Below, in pieces: positions 16,742 to 23,993 of a DNA stretch of 64,000 bases. The stretch is from assembly GCF_001421785.1 (NCBI RefSeq), contig NZ_LMLB01000001.1, forward strand, positions 633,373 through 697,372. Reading direction: 5' to 3'. Position 1 is the first letter of the stretch; each line of letters starts with the position of its first letter. The position numbers and the translations under genes were made by a program. Source of the DNA: Sphingomonas sp. Leaf33 (GTDB lineage: Bacteria; Pseudomonadota; Alphaproteobacteria; Sphingomonadales; Sphingomonadaceae). The notes under the pieces were generated by a model that searched no databases, was not told the origin of the DNA, and saw only the letters and a program-made list of their open reading frames with translations.

Positions 16742-17296
16742 GTGAGCGAAATCGCGTCCAAGGGTCAGTTGCGAATGTCCTTCCTGCGGTGGGCGGTGGT
16801 GACTGTCCCGCTGATCCTCCTGCTCGGTTTCGCCTCCGGTCGGCTGGTGCCCTCGGGCAGCGAGAACGCCTGGTACACCGCGCTCGCCAAGCCGGCATTG
16901 ACCCCGCCGGGCTGGGTGTTCCCCGTCGCGTGGACGACGCTCTACATCCTGCTGGGCCTCGCCGTCGCGCTGATCGCGGATGCGCGCGGCGCACGGGGGC
17001 GAGGCTTGGCGCTCGGCCTGTTCGCGCTTCAGTTCGTCGGCAACCTGGCGTGGACGCCGTTGTTCTTCGGCGCGCACAAGGTCGTGGCGGCGCTGGTGCT
17101 GATCGCGGTGATCCTGGTCCTGACGATCGCGACGACCTTTGCCTTCGCCCGCATCCGCAAGGCAGCGGCCTGGCTGCTGGTGCCCTACATGGTCTGGCTG
17201 AGCTTTGCCGGGCTGCTGACGCTGGGCATCCACCGGCTGAACCCCGACGCGCAGACCCTTGTGCCCGCGTCCGCGACCACCCAAATCGCGCTGTAA
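16742..17296 (+). CDS. TspO/MBR family tryptophan-rich sensory protein
   Basis: A 184-residue five-helix membrane protein of the TspO/PBR family, which binds porphyrins. Motifs: WYTALAKPALTPPGWVFPVAWTTLYILLG and FALQFVGNLAWTPLFFGAHKV. The first residue is a GTG. TspO often regulates tetrapyrrole-linked or stress responses. It is followed 15 bp later by the ubiK-like gene, probably on the same transcript. Confidence 0.9.
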   Translation: MSEIASKGQLRMSFLRWAVVTVPLILLLGFASGRLVPSGSENAWYTALAKPALTPPGWVFPVAWTTLYILLGLAVALIADARGARGRGLALGLFALQFVGNLAWTPLFFGAHKVVAALVLIAVILVLTIATTFAFARIRKAAAWLLVPYMVWLSFAGLLTLGIHRLNPDAQTLVPASATTQIAL

Positions 17297-17311
17297 GGAG
17301 AATTACCCGAC

Positions 17312-17617
17312 ATGCAGAGCGACAACCGCATTTTCGACGACTTCGTGAAAGTCCTGAACGGCGCGGCCGGTACGATGGCCGGCATGGGCCGCGAGGCGGG
17401 CGAAAGCGCGCGCGAGCATCTGAAGTCCTGGGTCGGCGGCATGGACTTCGTGTCGCGCGCGGAATTCGACGCGGTAAAGGCGATGGCGGCCGCCGCGCGT
17501 GACGAGAACGATGCGCTCAAGGCGCGGCTGGATGCGCTGGAGGCGAAGCTCGCCGGATCCGGATCGGCAACCGCGACCGGTGCGACGGCCCCGACATCGG
17601 ACATCCCCCTCGCCTGA
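17312..17617 (+). CDS. ubiK: UbiK-like accessory factor (BMFP family)
   Basis: A 101-residue protein whose second half is a coiled coil (SRAEFDAVKAMAAAARDENDALKARLDALEAKL) typical of the BMFP/UbiK family. UbiK aids ubiquinone synthesis under oxic conditions by scaffolding the Ubi enzymes at the membrane. The N-terminal half, with FDDFVKVLNGAAGTMAGMGREA, is amphipathic and probably touches the membrane. The Ala/Thr-rich tail is dispensable in appearance. Confidence 0.82.
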   Translation: MQSDNRIFDDFVKVLNGAAGTMAGMGREAGESAREHLKSWVGGMDFVSRAEFDAVKAMAAAARDENDALKARLDALEAKLAGSGSATATGATAPTSDIPLA

Positions 17618-17705
17618 CAGTCGGGCGGCCAAGCGCCACTTCTCCACAGCATTCCACCGTCCGCGCGCTTGTGCGTTGCGGCGAAGATTGGCATTTTCGC
17701 ACGCG

Positions 17706-18212
17706 ATGACGATGGAAGACCTGGAAAACGATCGCGACGATGCGGCGCCGATCGACATGCTGGAACGCTATTACAGCGCGCACGGCTGGTCGTTCGAGCG
17801 GGACGACGACGAGATCGTCGCGAAGGTGAAGGGCAGCTGGACCGAATATGAGCTGCGCGCGATCTGGCGCGAGGACGATTCGGTGCTGCAGTTCCTGGCC
17901 TTCCCCGACGTGCGCGTCGCCGACCATGCCCGCGCGTCGATGTACGAGGCGATCGGGCTGGTCAACGAACAGCTCTGGATCGGCCATTTCGAGCTGTGGT
18001 CGTCGAGCGGCATCCTGCTCTATCGCCACGCCGCGGTGATGACCGGCGACGATGGCCCGCAGCTCAGTCTCGACGGCGCAGAGTTGATGGTCGAGAGCGC
18101 GATCGACGAATGCGAGCGCTTCTACCCCGTGTTCCAGTTCGTGCTGTGGGGCGGCAAGACGCCCAAGGACGCGCTGGCCGCCGCGCTGATCGAGACGCAG
18201 GGCGAAGCGTGA
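17706..18212 (+). CDS. YbjN domain-containing protein
   Basis: A 168-residue acidic protein with the YbjN-like fold: IDMLERYYSAHGWSFERDDDEIVAKVKGSWTEYEL, VNEQLWIGHFELWSSSGILLYRHAAV and a C-terminal FYPVFQFVLWGGKTPKDALAAALIET. YbjN proteins are chaperone-like or sensory; the exact role is not established. The stop overlaps proC as GTGA, so the two genes are coupled, an arrangement common in alphaproteobacteria. Confidence 0.88.
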   Translation: MTMEDLENDRDDAAPIDMLERYYSAHGWSFERDDDEIVAKVKGSWTEYELRAIWREDDSVLQFLAFPDVRVADHARASMYEAIGLVNEQLWIGHFELWSSSGILLYRHAAVMTGDDGPQLSLDGAELMVESAIDECERFYPVFQFVLWGGKTPKDALAAALIETQGEA

Positions 18213-19015
18213 GCGGGCCCGTCTCTGGGCGGTTCTGGCTGGTCGGCGCCGGCAACATGGGCGGCGCGATGCTGGAGCGGTGGCTTGCCGGCGGCGTGCT
18301 CAGCCCCGACCAGCTGCTGGTGATCGATCCGGGCGCGCAGGACCTGCCGCCCGGCGTGCGTCGCGTGGACACCGCCCCGGCAGACGAGACGCCCGACGTG
18401 CTGCTGCTCGCGATCAAGCCGCAGCTGCTCGACACCGTCGCGCCGTCGCTGTCGCACTGCCGACCGCCGTTATTGGTGTCGATCCTGGCCGGGGTGGAGG
18501 CGAACACGATCGCCGCGCGCATCCCGGCGTCGACCATCGTCCGCGCGATGCCCAACCTGCCGGTGTCGCTGGGGCAGGGCGTGGTCGCGCTGCATGGCGA
18601 CGCTGCCGACACGACCGCGCGTGCGACGGCGGAGGCGCTGATGGCGCCGCTCGGTCTCGTCGAGTGGCTGGACGACGAGGCGCTGTTCCACGCCGTCACC
18701 GCGCTGTCGGGATCGGGACCGGGTTTCGTCTATCGCTTCATCGCCGCACTGGCGGAGGGCGGCGCGGCGCTTGGCCTGCCTGCCGATCAGGCGCAGCGCT
18801 TCGCGGTGGCAACCGTCGAGGGGGCGGCAGCGCTTGCCCGCGCGTCGGGCACGGCCCCCGATGCGCTGGCCGACCGTGTCGCAAGTCCCGGCGGCACGAC
18901 CCGTGCGGGCTTGGATGTGCTCGACGCGGGTGACGCGATGCGCCGGCTGGTCGCCGCTACGCTGACCGCGGCGGCCCGCCGCAGCGAGGAACTGGCGGAC
19001 GTGGCGCGGCGCTGA
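18209..19015 (+). CDS. proC: pyrroline-5-carboxylate reductase
   Basis: ProC reduces pyrroline-5-carboxylate to L-proline with NAD(P)H. The 268-residue protein starts at a GTG overlapping the YbjN stop. It has the Rossmann motif LVGAGNMGGAML, VLLLAIKPQ, RAMPNLPVSLGQG, and the C-terminal signature ALSGSGPGFVYRFIAALAEGG...VASPGGTTRAGL. Length and motifs are normal. Confidence 0.95.
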   Translation: MSGPVSGRFWLVGAGNMGGAMLERWLAGGVLSPDQLLVIDPGAQDLPPGVRRVDTAPADETPDVLLLAIKPQLLDTVAPSLSHCRPPLLVSILAGVEANTIAARIPASTIVRAMPNLPVSLGQGVVALHGDAADTTARATAEALMAPLGLVEWLDDEALFHAVTALSGSGPGFVYRFIAALAEGGAALGLPADQAQRFAVATVEGAAALARASGTAPDALADRVASPGGTTRAGLDVLDAGDAMRRLVAATLTAAARRSEELADVARR

Positions 19016-19021
19016 ATTGGA

Positions 19022-19537
19022 TCAGCGCCCCAGCCCCGCGACCCGCGGGCGTTCGGACGCGGGGATCAGCCCCTCCAGCACCGCCCAGAACCCGCCGACC
19101 GCGGTCTGCCCGGCACTCGAATAGGCCGCCGCCAGCCGGGCGCTGAGCGTCCCGTACAATTGCCGCTCCAGCATAACGCCCTCGCTCGTCAGCTTCAGCA
19201 GCCGTTGCCGCCGGTCGCGGTCGCCGGTGCGCGTCTCGACCAGTCCGCGGGCGGTCAACTCGGTCAGCACCCGGTTCAGCGCCTGCTTGGTGATCGCCAG
19301 CAACTGCAACAGCTCGCCGACCGCCAGATCGGGCTTGCGCGCGATGAAGTACAGCGCGCGGTGATGCGCGCGGCCAAGCCCCTGCTCGGCAAGGCCCCCG
19401 TCGATCGCGCGGGTCAGGTGGCTGTATCCGAAATACATCAATTCGATGCCGCGCCGGATTTCCGGCTCGGTCAGGAACAGCGGGGAAGCGCGCGATGCGT
19501 CGGGAAGTGGGCCAGCCATGTTGACCTGTTCTGCCAC
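19022..19537 (-). CDS. MarR family transcriptional regulator
   Basis: A 171-residue winged-helix regulator. The DNA-binding region is LAVGELLQLLAITKQALNRVLTELTARGLVETRTGDRDRRQRLLKLTSEG, and the dimerisation helices flank it. It is convergent with proC and divergent from ilvE with about 60 bp between starts, so it may control ilvE or itself. The ligand is unknown. A slightly later start at 19519 is possible. Confidence 0.9.
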   Translation of the reverse strand: MAEQVNMAGPLPDASRASPLFLTEPEIRRGIELMYFGYSHLTRAIDGGLAEQGLGRAHHRALYFIARKPDLAVGELLQLLAITKQALNRVLTELTARGLVETRTGDRDRRQRLLKLTSEGVMLERQLYGTLSARLAAAYSSAGQTAVGGFWAVLEGLIPASERPRVAGLGR

Positions 19538-19596
19538 CCCCGATACGCCCCCGGCAAGCGCCGAAGCGGGCGTGACCGACTGGAGATGCGTGCGCC

Positions 19597-20679
19597 ATGA
19601 CCGCCTTTGCGTTCGAACCGAACCCGACGCCGATGAGCGTCAACGAACGCCGGGGCCTGCTCGCCGACCCCGGGTTCGGGCGGATCTTCACCGATCACAT
19701 GGCGACGGTGCGCTATTCGGCCGACAAGGGCTGGCACGACCCGAAGATCGTCGCGCGCAGGGCCCTGACCGTCGATCCGGCGACCGCGGTGCTCCACTAC
19801 GCGCAGGAAATCTTCGAAGGGCTGAAGGCCTATGCCCTCGACGACGGCGGCATCGCGATGTTCCGCCCCGATGCCAACGCCCGCCGCTTCCAGGCATCCG
19901 CGCGCCGCATGGCGATGGCCGAACTTCCGCAAGACCTGTTCGTCGAATCGTGCAGGCAGCTGGTGCTGACCGACCGCGACTGGATTCCGAACGTCGATGG
20001 CGGCGCGCTGTACCTGCGCCCGTTCATGATCGCGTCGGAAGTCTTCCTGGGCGTGAAGCCGGCCAGCGAATATCTCTACTGCGTGCTCGCCTCGTCGGTC
20101 GGTGCCTATTGGAAGGGCGGCGCGCGCGCGATCTCGCTGTGGGTCAGCCACGACTATACCCGCGCCGCGCCCGGCGGCACCGGTGAGGCGAAGTGCGGCG
20201 GCAACTATGCCACCAGCCTGGTCGCGCAGCAGGACGCGATCGCGCGCGGCCATGACCAGGTCGTCTTCCTCGACGCGGTCGAGCGCCGCTGGATCGAGGA
20301 ACTGGGCGGCATGAACATCTTCTTCGTCATGGCCGACGGCTCGCTGGTCACCCCGCCGCTGGGCGGCACGATCCTGCCCGGCATCACCCGCGCCTCGCTG
20401 ATCCAGCTCGCCCGCGACGAAGGCCTGAGCGTGCGCGAGGAGCTCTATGCGATTGAGCAATGGCGCTCGGATGCGACAAGCGGCGCGCTCGCCGAAAGCT
20501 TCGCCTGCGGGACGGCGGCGGTCGTGACCCCGATCGGCCGCGTCGCAGGCCCCGGCTACGACTTCACGATCGGCAGCGGCGGCACCGGCCAGACGACCGC
20601 GCGCCTGCTTGCACGCCTGAGCGACCTCCAACGCGGCCGCGCACCCGACCCCCACGGCTGGCTCCAGCGCATCGCTTGA
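19597..20679 (+). CDS. ilvE: branched-chain amino acid aminotransferase
   Basis: A 360-residue fold-type IV PLP enzyme making Val, Leu and Ile from their keto acids with glutamate. The length matches the long (eukaryote-like) BCAT branch. Motifs: ALHYAQEIFEGLKAY-like (LHYAQEIFEGLKAY), RPFMIASE, GTGEAKCGGNYATSLVAQ with the PLP Lys, and ESFACGTAAVVTPIG. It ends just before a tRNA-Gln. Confidence 0.96.
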   Translation: MTAFAFEPNPTPMSVNERRGLLADPGFGRIFTDHMATVRYSADKGWHDPKIVARRALTVDPATAVLHYAQEIFEGLKAYALDDGGIAMFRPDANARRFQASARRMAMAELPQDLFVESCRQLVLTDRDWIPNVDGGALYLRPFMIASEVFLGVKPASEYLYCVLASSVGAYWKGGARAISLWVSHDYTRAAPGGTGEAKCGGNYATSLVAQQDAIARGHDQVVFLDAVERRWIEELGGMNIFFVMADGSLVTPPLGGTILPGITRASLIQLARDEGLSVREELYAIEQWRSDATSGALAESFACGTAAVVTPIGRVAGPGYDFTIGSGGTGQTTARLLARLSDLQRGRAPDPHGWLQRIA

Positions 20680-20729
20680 TAAGCGGGCTTCCCAACCCCG
20701 GCGCGCACGCTATAAGCCCGCCACTCTGC

Positions 20730-20804
20730 TGGGGCGTCGCCAAGCGGTAAGGCACCGGTTTTTGGTACCGGCATTCGTAGGTTCGAATCCTGCCGCCCCA
20801 GCCA
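20730..20804 (+). tRNA. tRNA-Gln(TTG), island attachment site
   Basis: A 75-nt cloverleaf: acceptor TGGGGCG pairs with CGCCCCA, the D-arm is GCCAAGCGGTAAGGC, and anticodon stem CCGGT/ACCGG encloses TTTTGGT (anticodon TTG). The T-arm is GTAGGTTCGAATCCTGC, followed by discriminator G and an encoded CCA. The tyrosine recombinase gene begins about 100 bp downstream, so the 3' end of this gene is the probable attB core. No second copy of the T-arm/acceptor end was seen in this window. Confidence 0.97.
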
Positions 20805-20905
20805 ATTCGCACCTAAGGACTTGATCTCGCTGGCTTCTCGCTCGTGAGACGGAACGATTGTGCCATCGACTGTGCCAATCGTCTGTCCGGAAGGTCGGAT
20901 GTTCC

Positions 20906-22801
20906 GTGGCCTCGGTCCAGCATGTCTATCGCCGCGGCGCCATTTTCTGGTGGCGGCGCTGTCTCCCTTTGTTCTCGTTCAAGAAACTTGATATACGTTT
21001 ATCCCTGCGCACGGCCGATCGGCAGGTGGCGCGGGAACGAGGCGCCGCGCTGACCGCTGCGACGCGGGAGGTGGTAAGAATGTTGGAGCAGCGCGTGAGG
21101 GCGGCCGACGCGCGTCCGACCGAGGACGAACTCCAGGCAATCGCACGGCAGGCGTATGCGGAGAAGCTGGCGCAATTCTGCGATGATCAGAGAGCTTACC
21201 CGCATCATGCGGTCGATCACGAGCGCGCCAACCGAACGTGGGCCGACTACTACGACCGGCTCGTCCGCAACGGCGGCCATGCAGCAATGCTGGATGGCGA
21301 GGAACAGGCGTGGCGGATGATGGGCTGGGATGCGCAGCGCGTGGCCAACCTGCGCCTCGCGATCGCGCACGTCGAAGAGGGAAATCCGCCGATCTCACGG
21401 CGCTTCGTCGATTATTACCTTCGCGAATTCGGATACGAGCCGCATGATGGCCTGCGCCGCATGGTCGAGCGGGCACTCCATCCGGCCTATCGCGACGCTT
21501 GTCTTGAGGCCGAGCGACGCCGACGGAGCGCGATCGAGCCGGCATCGGCATCGCCTTACGCGGAGCCTGCTCAGGCCAGTGCGACCGCCACGGCAGGAGA
21601 CCGATCATCGGCCGACCAAGGTGCGTATTTCAGCGACTTTATCGAGGCGGCGATCGCCGCCTTGGTCGCCAATGAACGATGGGATGGAAAATCTGGACGT
21701 CAGGCGCGCAGTACCATCGCCCTGTTCGAACTGCTGATCGGTCGCAAGAGGCTGGGGGCTTATCATCAGGACGATCTGACCGCGTTTATGAAAAAGCTCC
21801 GGTTCGTGCCCAAGCAGTACGACATGACGAGGGCCGAAAGCCGTGAAAGCATCCTCAACCGTGTGGCAGCGGGGGAGGCGGCGGCGGAGAAGGCTGATGG
21901 CAAACCCATTGTCGGCGAACGCTCAAATCGGACGCGAAACCGACACCTATCGAGCCTTGCGGCGATCGTTCGCTGGGGCATTACCAACAAGAAGGGCAAG
22001 CCTGACATCACGTTCGACAAGCAGTTCGCGATCGTATCCAAGCGCAAGCGCGCTCGATCGGAACGTCCGGCGACCTCCAAAGACGATGTGGCAACGCTAT
22101 TCGCCATGCCGACGTGGACGGGCTCGCGGCCTCATCGCGGCGGCACTGGCGCTGCTATCTTGAGAGCACGCGTTACGCCTGGTGATGCGATCGTCCATGA
22201 TGCGTTCTATTGGGTGCCGCTTCTCCTCTTTTATACCGGTGCCCGGCGGGAGGAAATCTGTAAGTTGTGCCCGGGTGACGTGAAGCTGGAACTCATTCCG
22301 CATATCTTCATCGACTTCACGGATTTCGGTTGCATCAAGAACGACCAATCGGTTCGCCCTGTGCCATTGCATCGCGAATTGGTTCGTCTGGGTTTCCTTC
22401 AGTTCGTTGAGGAATGCCGGAAGCGGGAATATCCGGTCCTTTTTCCCGAGCTGACGCCGACCAACGACGTGCAGAAGTTCGGCGACATCTATTACAAGAA
22501 CGTATGGGCCAATCTGAAGCGGGCTGCAAAACTCGCTGACGATGCGACAAATCACGGTATGCGGCATCGTTTTTCGACGGACCTGAAGGCGAAGAAGGTC
22601 TTCAGTGAGTTCCGCCGCGACGTGATGGGACAGGGCGGCCTCGACATCAACGAGGAACGGTATAGCGATACGGCGGCGATGGAGATCCTGAAGGGGATTA
22701 TCGAGGAATTGCCATCCGTCACGGACGCACTCCAACCGGGCAAGGCGATCGTGCCGCCTAGGGTAATCCGCCGCCCGAAGCCGAGCATGCGTCGCAAGTA
22801 A
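20906..22801 (+). CDS. tyrosine recombinase (integrase) of the island
   Basis: A site-specific recombinase of about 631 residues from the GTG at 20906 (an ATG at 20858 is also in frame). The N-terminus, VQHVYRRGAIFWWRRCLP, resembles the DUF6538-type head of sphingomonad integrases. A SAM-like region spans roughly 230-330. In the catalytic domain Arg is in TGARREEICKL (near 447), HGMRHRF supplies the HxxR box (near 550-553) and the nucleophile Tyr is in NEERYSD (near 586). The third box reads MGQGG where LGH is usual. Its position beside tRNA-Gln marks it as the integrase of this island. Confidence 0.9.
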   Translation: MASVQHVYRRGAIFWWRRCLPLFSFKKLDIRLSLRTADRQVARERGAALTAATREVVRMLEQRVRAADARPTEDELQAIARQAYAEKLAQFCDDQRAYPHHAVDHERANRTWADYYDRLVRNGGHAAMLDGEEQAWRMMGWDAQRVANLRLAIAHVEEGNPPISRRFVDYYLREFGYEPHDGLRRMVERALHPAYRDACLEAERRRRSAIEPASASPYAEPAQASATATAGDRSSADQGAYFSDFIEAAIAALVANERWDGKSGRQARSTIALFELLIGRKRLGAYHQDDLTAFMKKLRFVPKQYDMTRAESRESILNRVAAGEAAAEKADGKPIVGERSNRTRNRHLSSLAAIVRWGITNKKGKPDITFDKQFAIVSKRKRARSERPATSKDDVATLFAMPTWTGSRPHRGGTGAAILRARVTPGDAIVHDAFYWVPLLLFYTGARREEICKLCPGDVKLELIPHIFIDFTDFGCIKNDQSVRPVPLHRELVRLGFLQFVEECRKREYPVLFPELTPTNDVQKFGDIYYKNVWANLKRAAKLADDATNHGMRHRFSTDLKAKKVFSEFRRDVMGQGGLDINEERYSDTAAMEILKGIIEELPSVTDALQPGKAIVPPRVIRRPKPSMRRK

Positions 22802-22857
22802 GGCCGTAACCTTGCGGTTGGAAATTGACGGCGCGAGTGTGCGCGTTAGGCATCCGT

Positions 22858-23760
22858 ATGGCTTTCGGCGTCTTCATCCACCGGTCGGACTCAATCTACG
22901 ATGACACGCCGGCCGAGCGCTATCAGTTCCCGCCTCAATATCTCAGCCGGGTCCGCGCCTGCATCGGCGACTGGATCGTCTATTACGAGCCGCGCAAGGT
23001 GCACGGCACACGCGGGTATTTCGCCGTGGCAAAGGTCCAGCAGGTGATTGCCGACCCCAGCGCTCCCGGCATGTACCTCGCGCTGATCGAACCCGGCAGT
23101 TACCTCGACTTCTCGAACCCGGTTCCCTTCGCCGACGGTGATGGGGCCGTGATCGAACGCGGCGTCCTGAACGAAGCTGGTCGTATCTCGGGTCGGGCCC
23201 AGGCGGCTGTGCGAGGGCTGTCCGCCTCCGACTTCTCCCGCATCGTCGGCCTTGGCCTGGCGGAGGAAAATCCGCTGTTGCCGCGGGTCGGCGCCTCCGA
23301 AGCGCCGTCGGCAGTCCGAGAGGAGCGAGTGCCCTTCGGATTCGACGAGACGCGCGAGCGTGTAAGCATGCTCGTTTCCCGCGTCGTGCGTGACCGTGTT
23401 TTCCGCCGCATCGTGCTGCGCGCATATGACGAGCGATGCGCGGTCACGGGGCTCAAGCTAATCAATGGCGGCGGGCGGGCCGAGGTCGAGGCCGCGCACA
23501 TTCGGCCGGTCGAGGCGGACGGGCCGGATATCGTGAGCAATGGCCTGGCTCTTTCCGGTACGGCGCATTGGATGTTCGATCGCGGGCTCATCAGCCTGGC
23601 CCACGACGCCAGCATCCTCGTCTCGCGCCAGGCGAACGATCCGGACAGCATCCGCTCGGTCATCAACCCGAGCGGGCGAGCGATCTTGCCAGGCCGCCCC
23701 GGCGACCGGCCGCATCCGCACTTCCTGCGCTGGCACCGGGAGCACTGCTTCAAGCTGTAA
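22858..23760 (+). CDS. HNH_2-type endonuclease
   Basis: A 300-residue putative nuclease. The C-terminal third has the HNH_2 layout: YDERCAVTGLKL, then EVEAAHIRPVEADGPDIVSNGLALSGTAHWMFDRGLISL, with the catalytic His in AAHI and the distal H/N residues conserved. The N-terminal 110 residues (FIHRSDSIYDDTPAERYQFPPQYL, GDWIVYYEPRKVHGTRGYFAVAKV) look like a PUA/EVE-type reader domain. That layout suggests a restriction enzyme that may sense modified DNA, which is inference. It lies between the integrase and the mobilisation genes. Confidence 0.82.
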   Translation: MAFGVFIHRSDSIYDDTPAERYQFPPQYLSRVRACIGDWIVYYEPRKVHGTRGYFAVAKVQQVIADPSAPGMYLALIEPGSYLDFSNPVPFADGDGAVIERGVLNEAGRISGRAQAAVRGLSASDFSRIVGLGLAEENPLLPRVGASEAPSAVREERVPFGFDETRERVSMLVSRVVRDRVFRRIVLRAYDERCAVTGLKLINGGGRAEVEAAHIRPVEADGPDIVSNGLALSGTAHWMFDRGLISLAHDASILVSRQANDPDSIRSVINPSGRAILPGRPGDRPHPHFLRWHREHCFKL

Positions 23761-23853
23761 AGGTGCTGGCGACCGGAAATTCGGAAGGAAGGTCGGTTCA
23801 GCAGCCGACGATGCGTTGGCGCGACCAAGGGGGAGGAAATTTAGGCGCAACAG

Positions 23854-23881
23854 CGCAATTTGGCGGGGGCGCCCAATTGCG
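23854..23881. repeat. inverted repeat upstream of the relaxase, oriT candidate
   Basis: A 12-bp inverted repeat with one mismatch and a GGGG loop (GCAATTTGGCG...CGCCCAATTGC) lies 113 bp before the relaxase start, in a 233-bp non-coding gap. Relaxase genes commonly sit next to their own origin of transfer, and such origins contain a hairpin of this size beside the nick site. The nick site itself cannot be assigned. Confidence 0.4.
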
Positions 23882-23993
23882 GTGCGCCGCCGGTGCCTGA
23901 TCGGCCGCGGCGGGTCCTCCAACCTGGCGGTTTCCGGAAGGCGGTTCGTCGGGGGGATTGTGCGATTTGCTGGGCCCGTCGACAATCAGAAGC

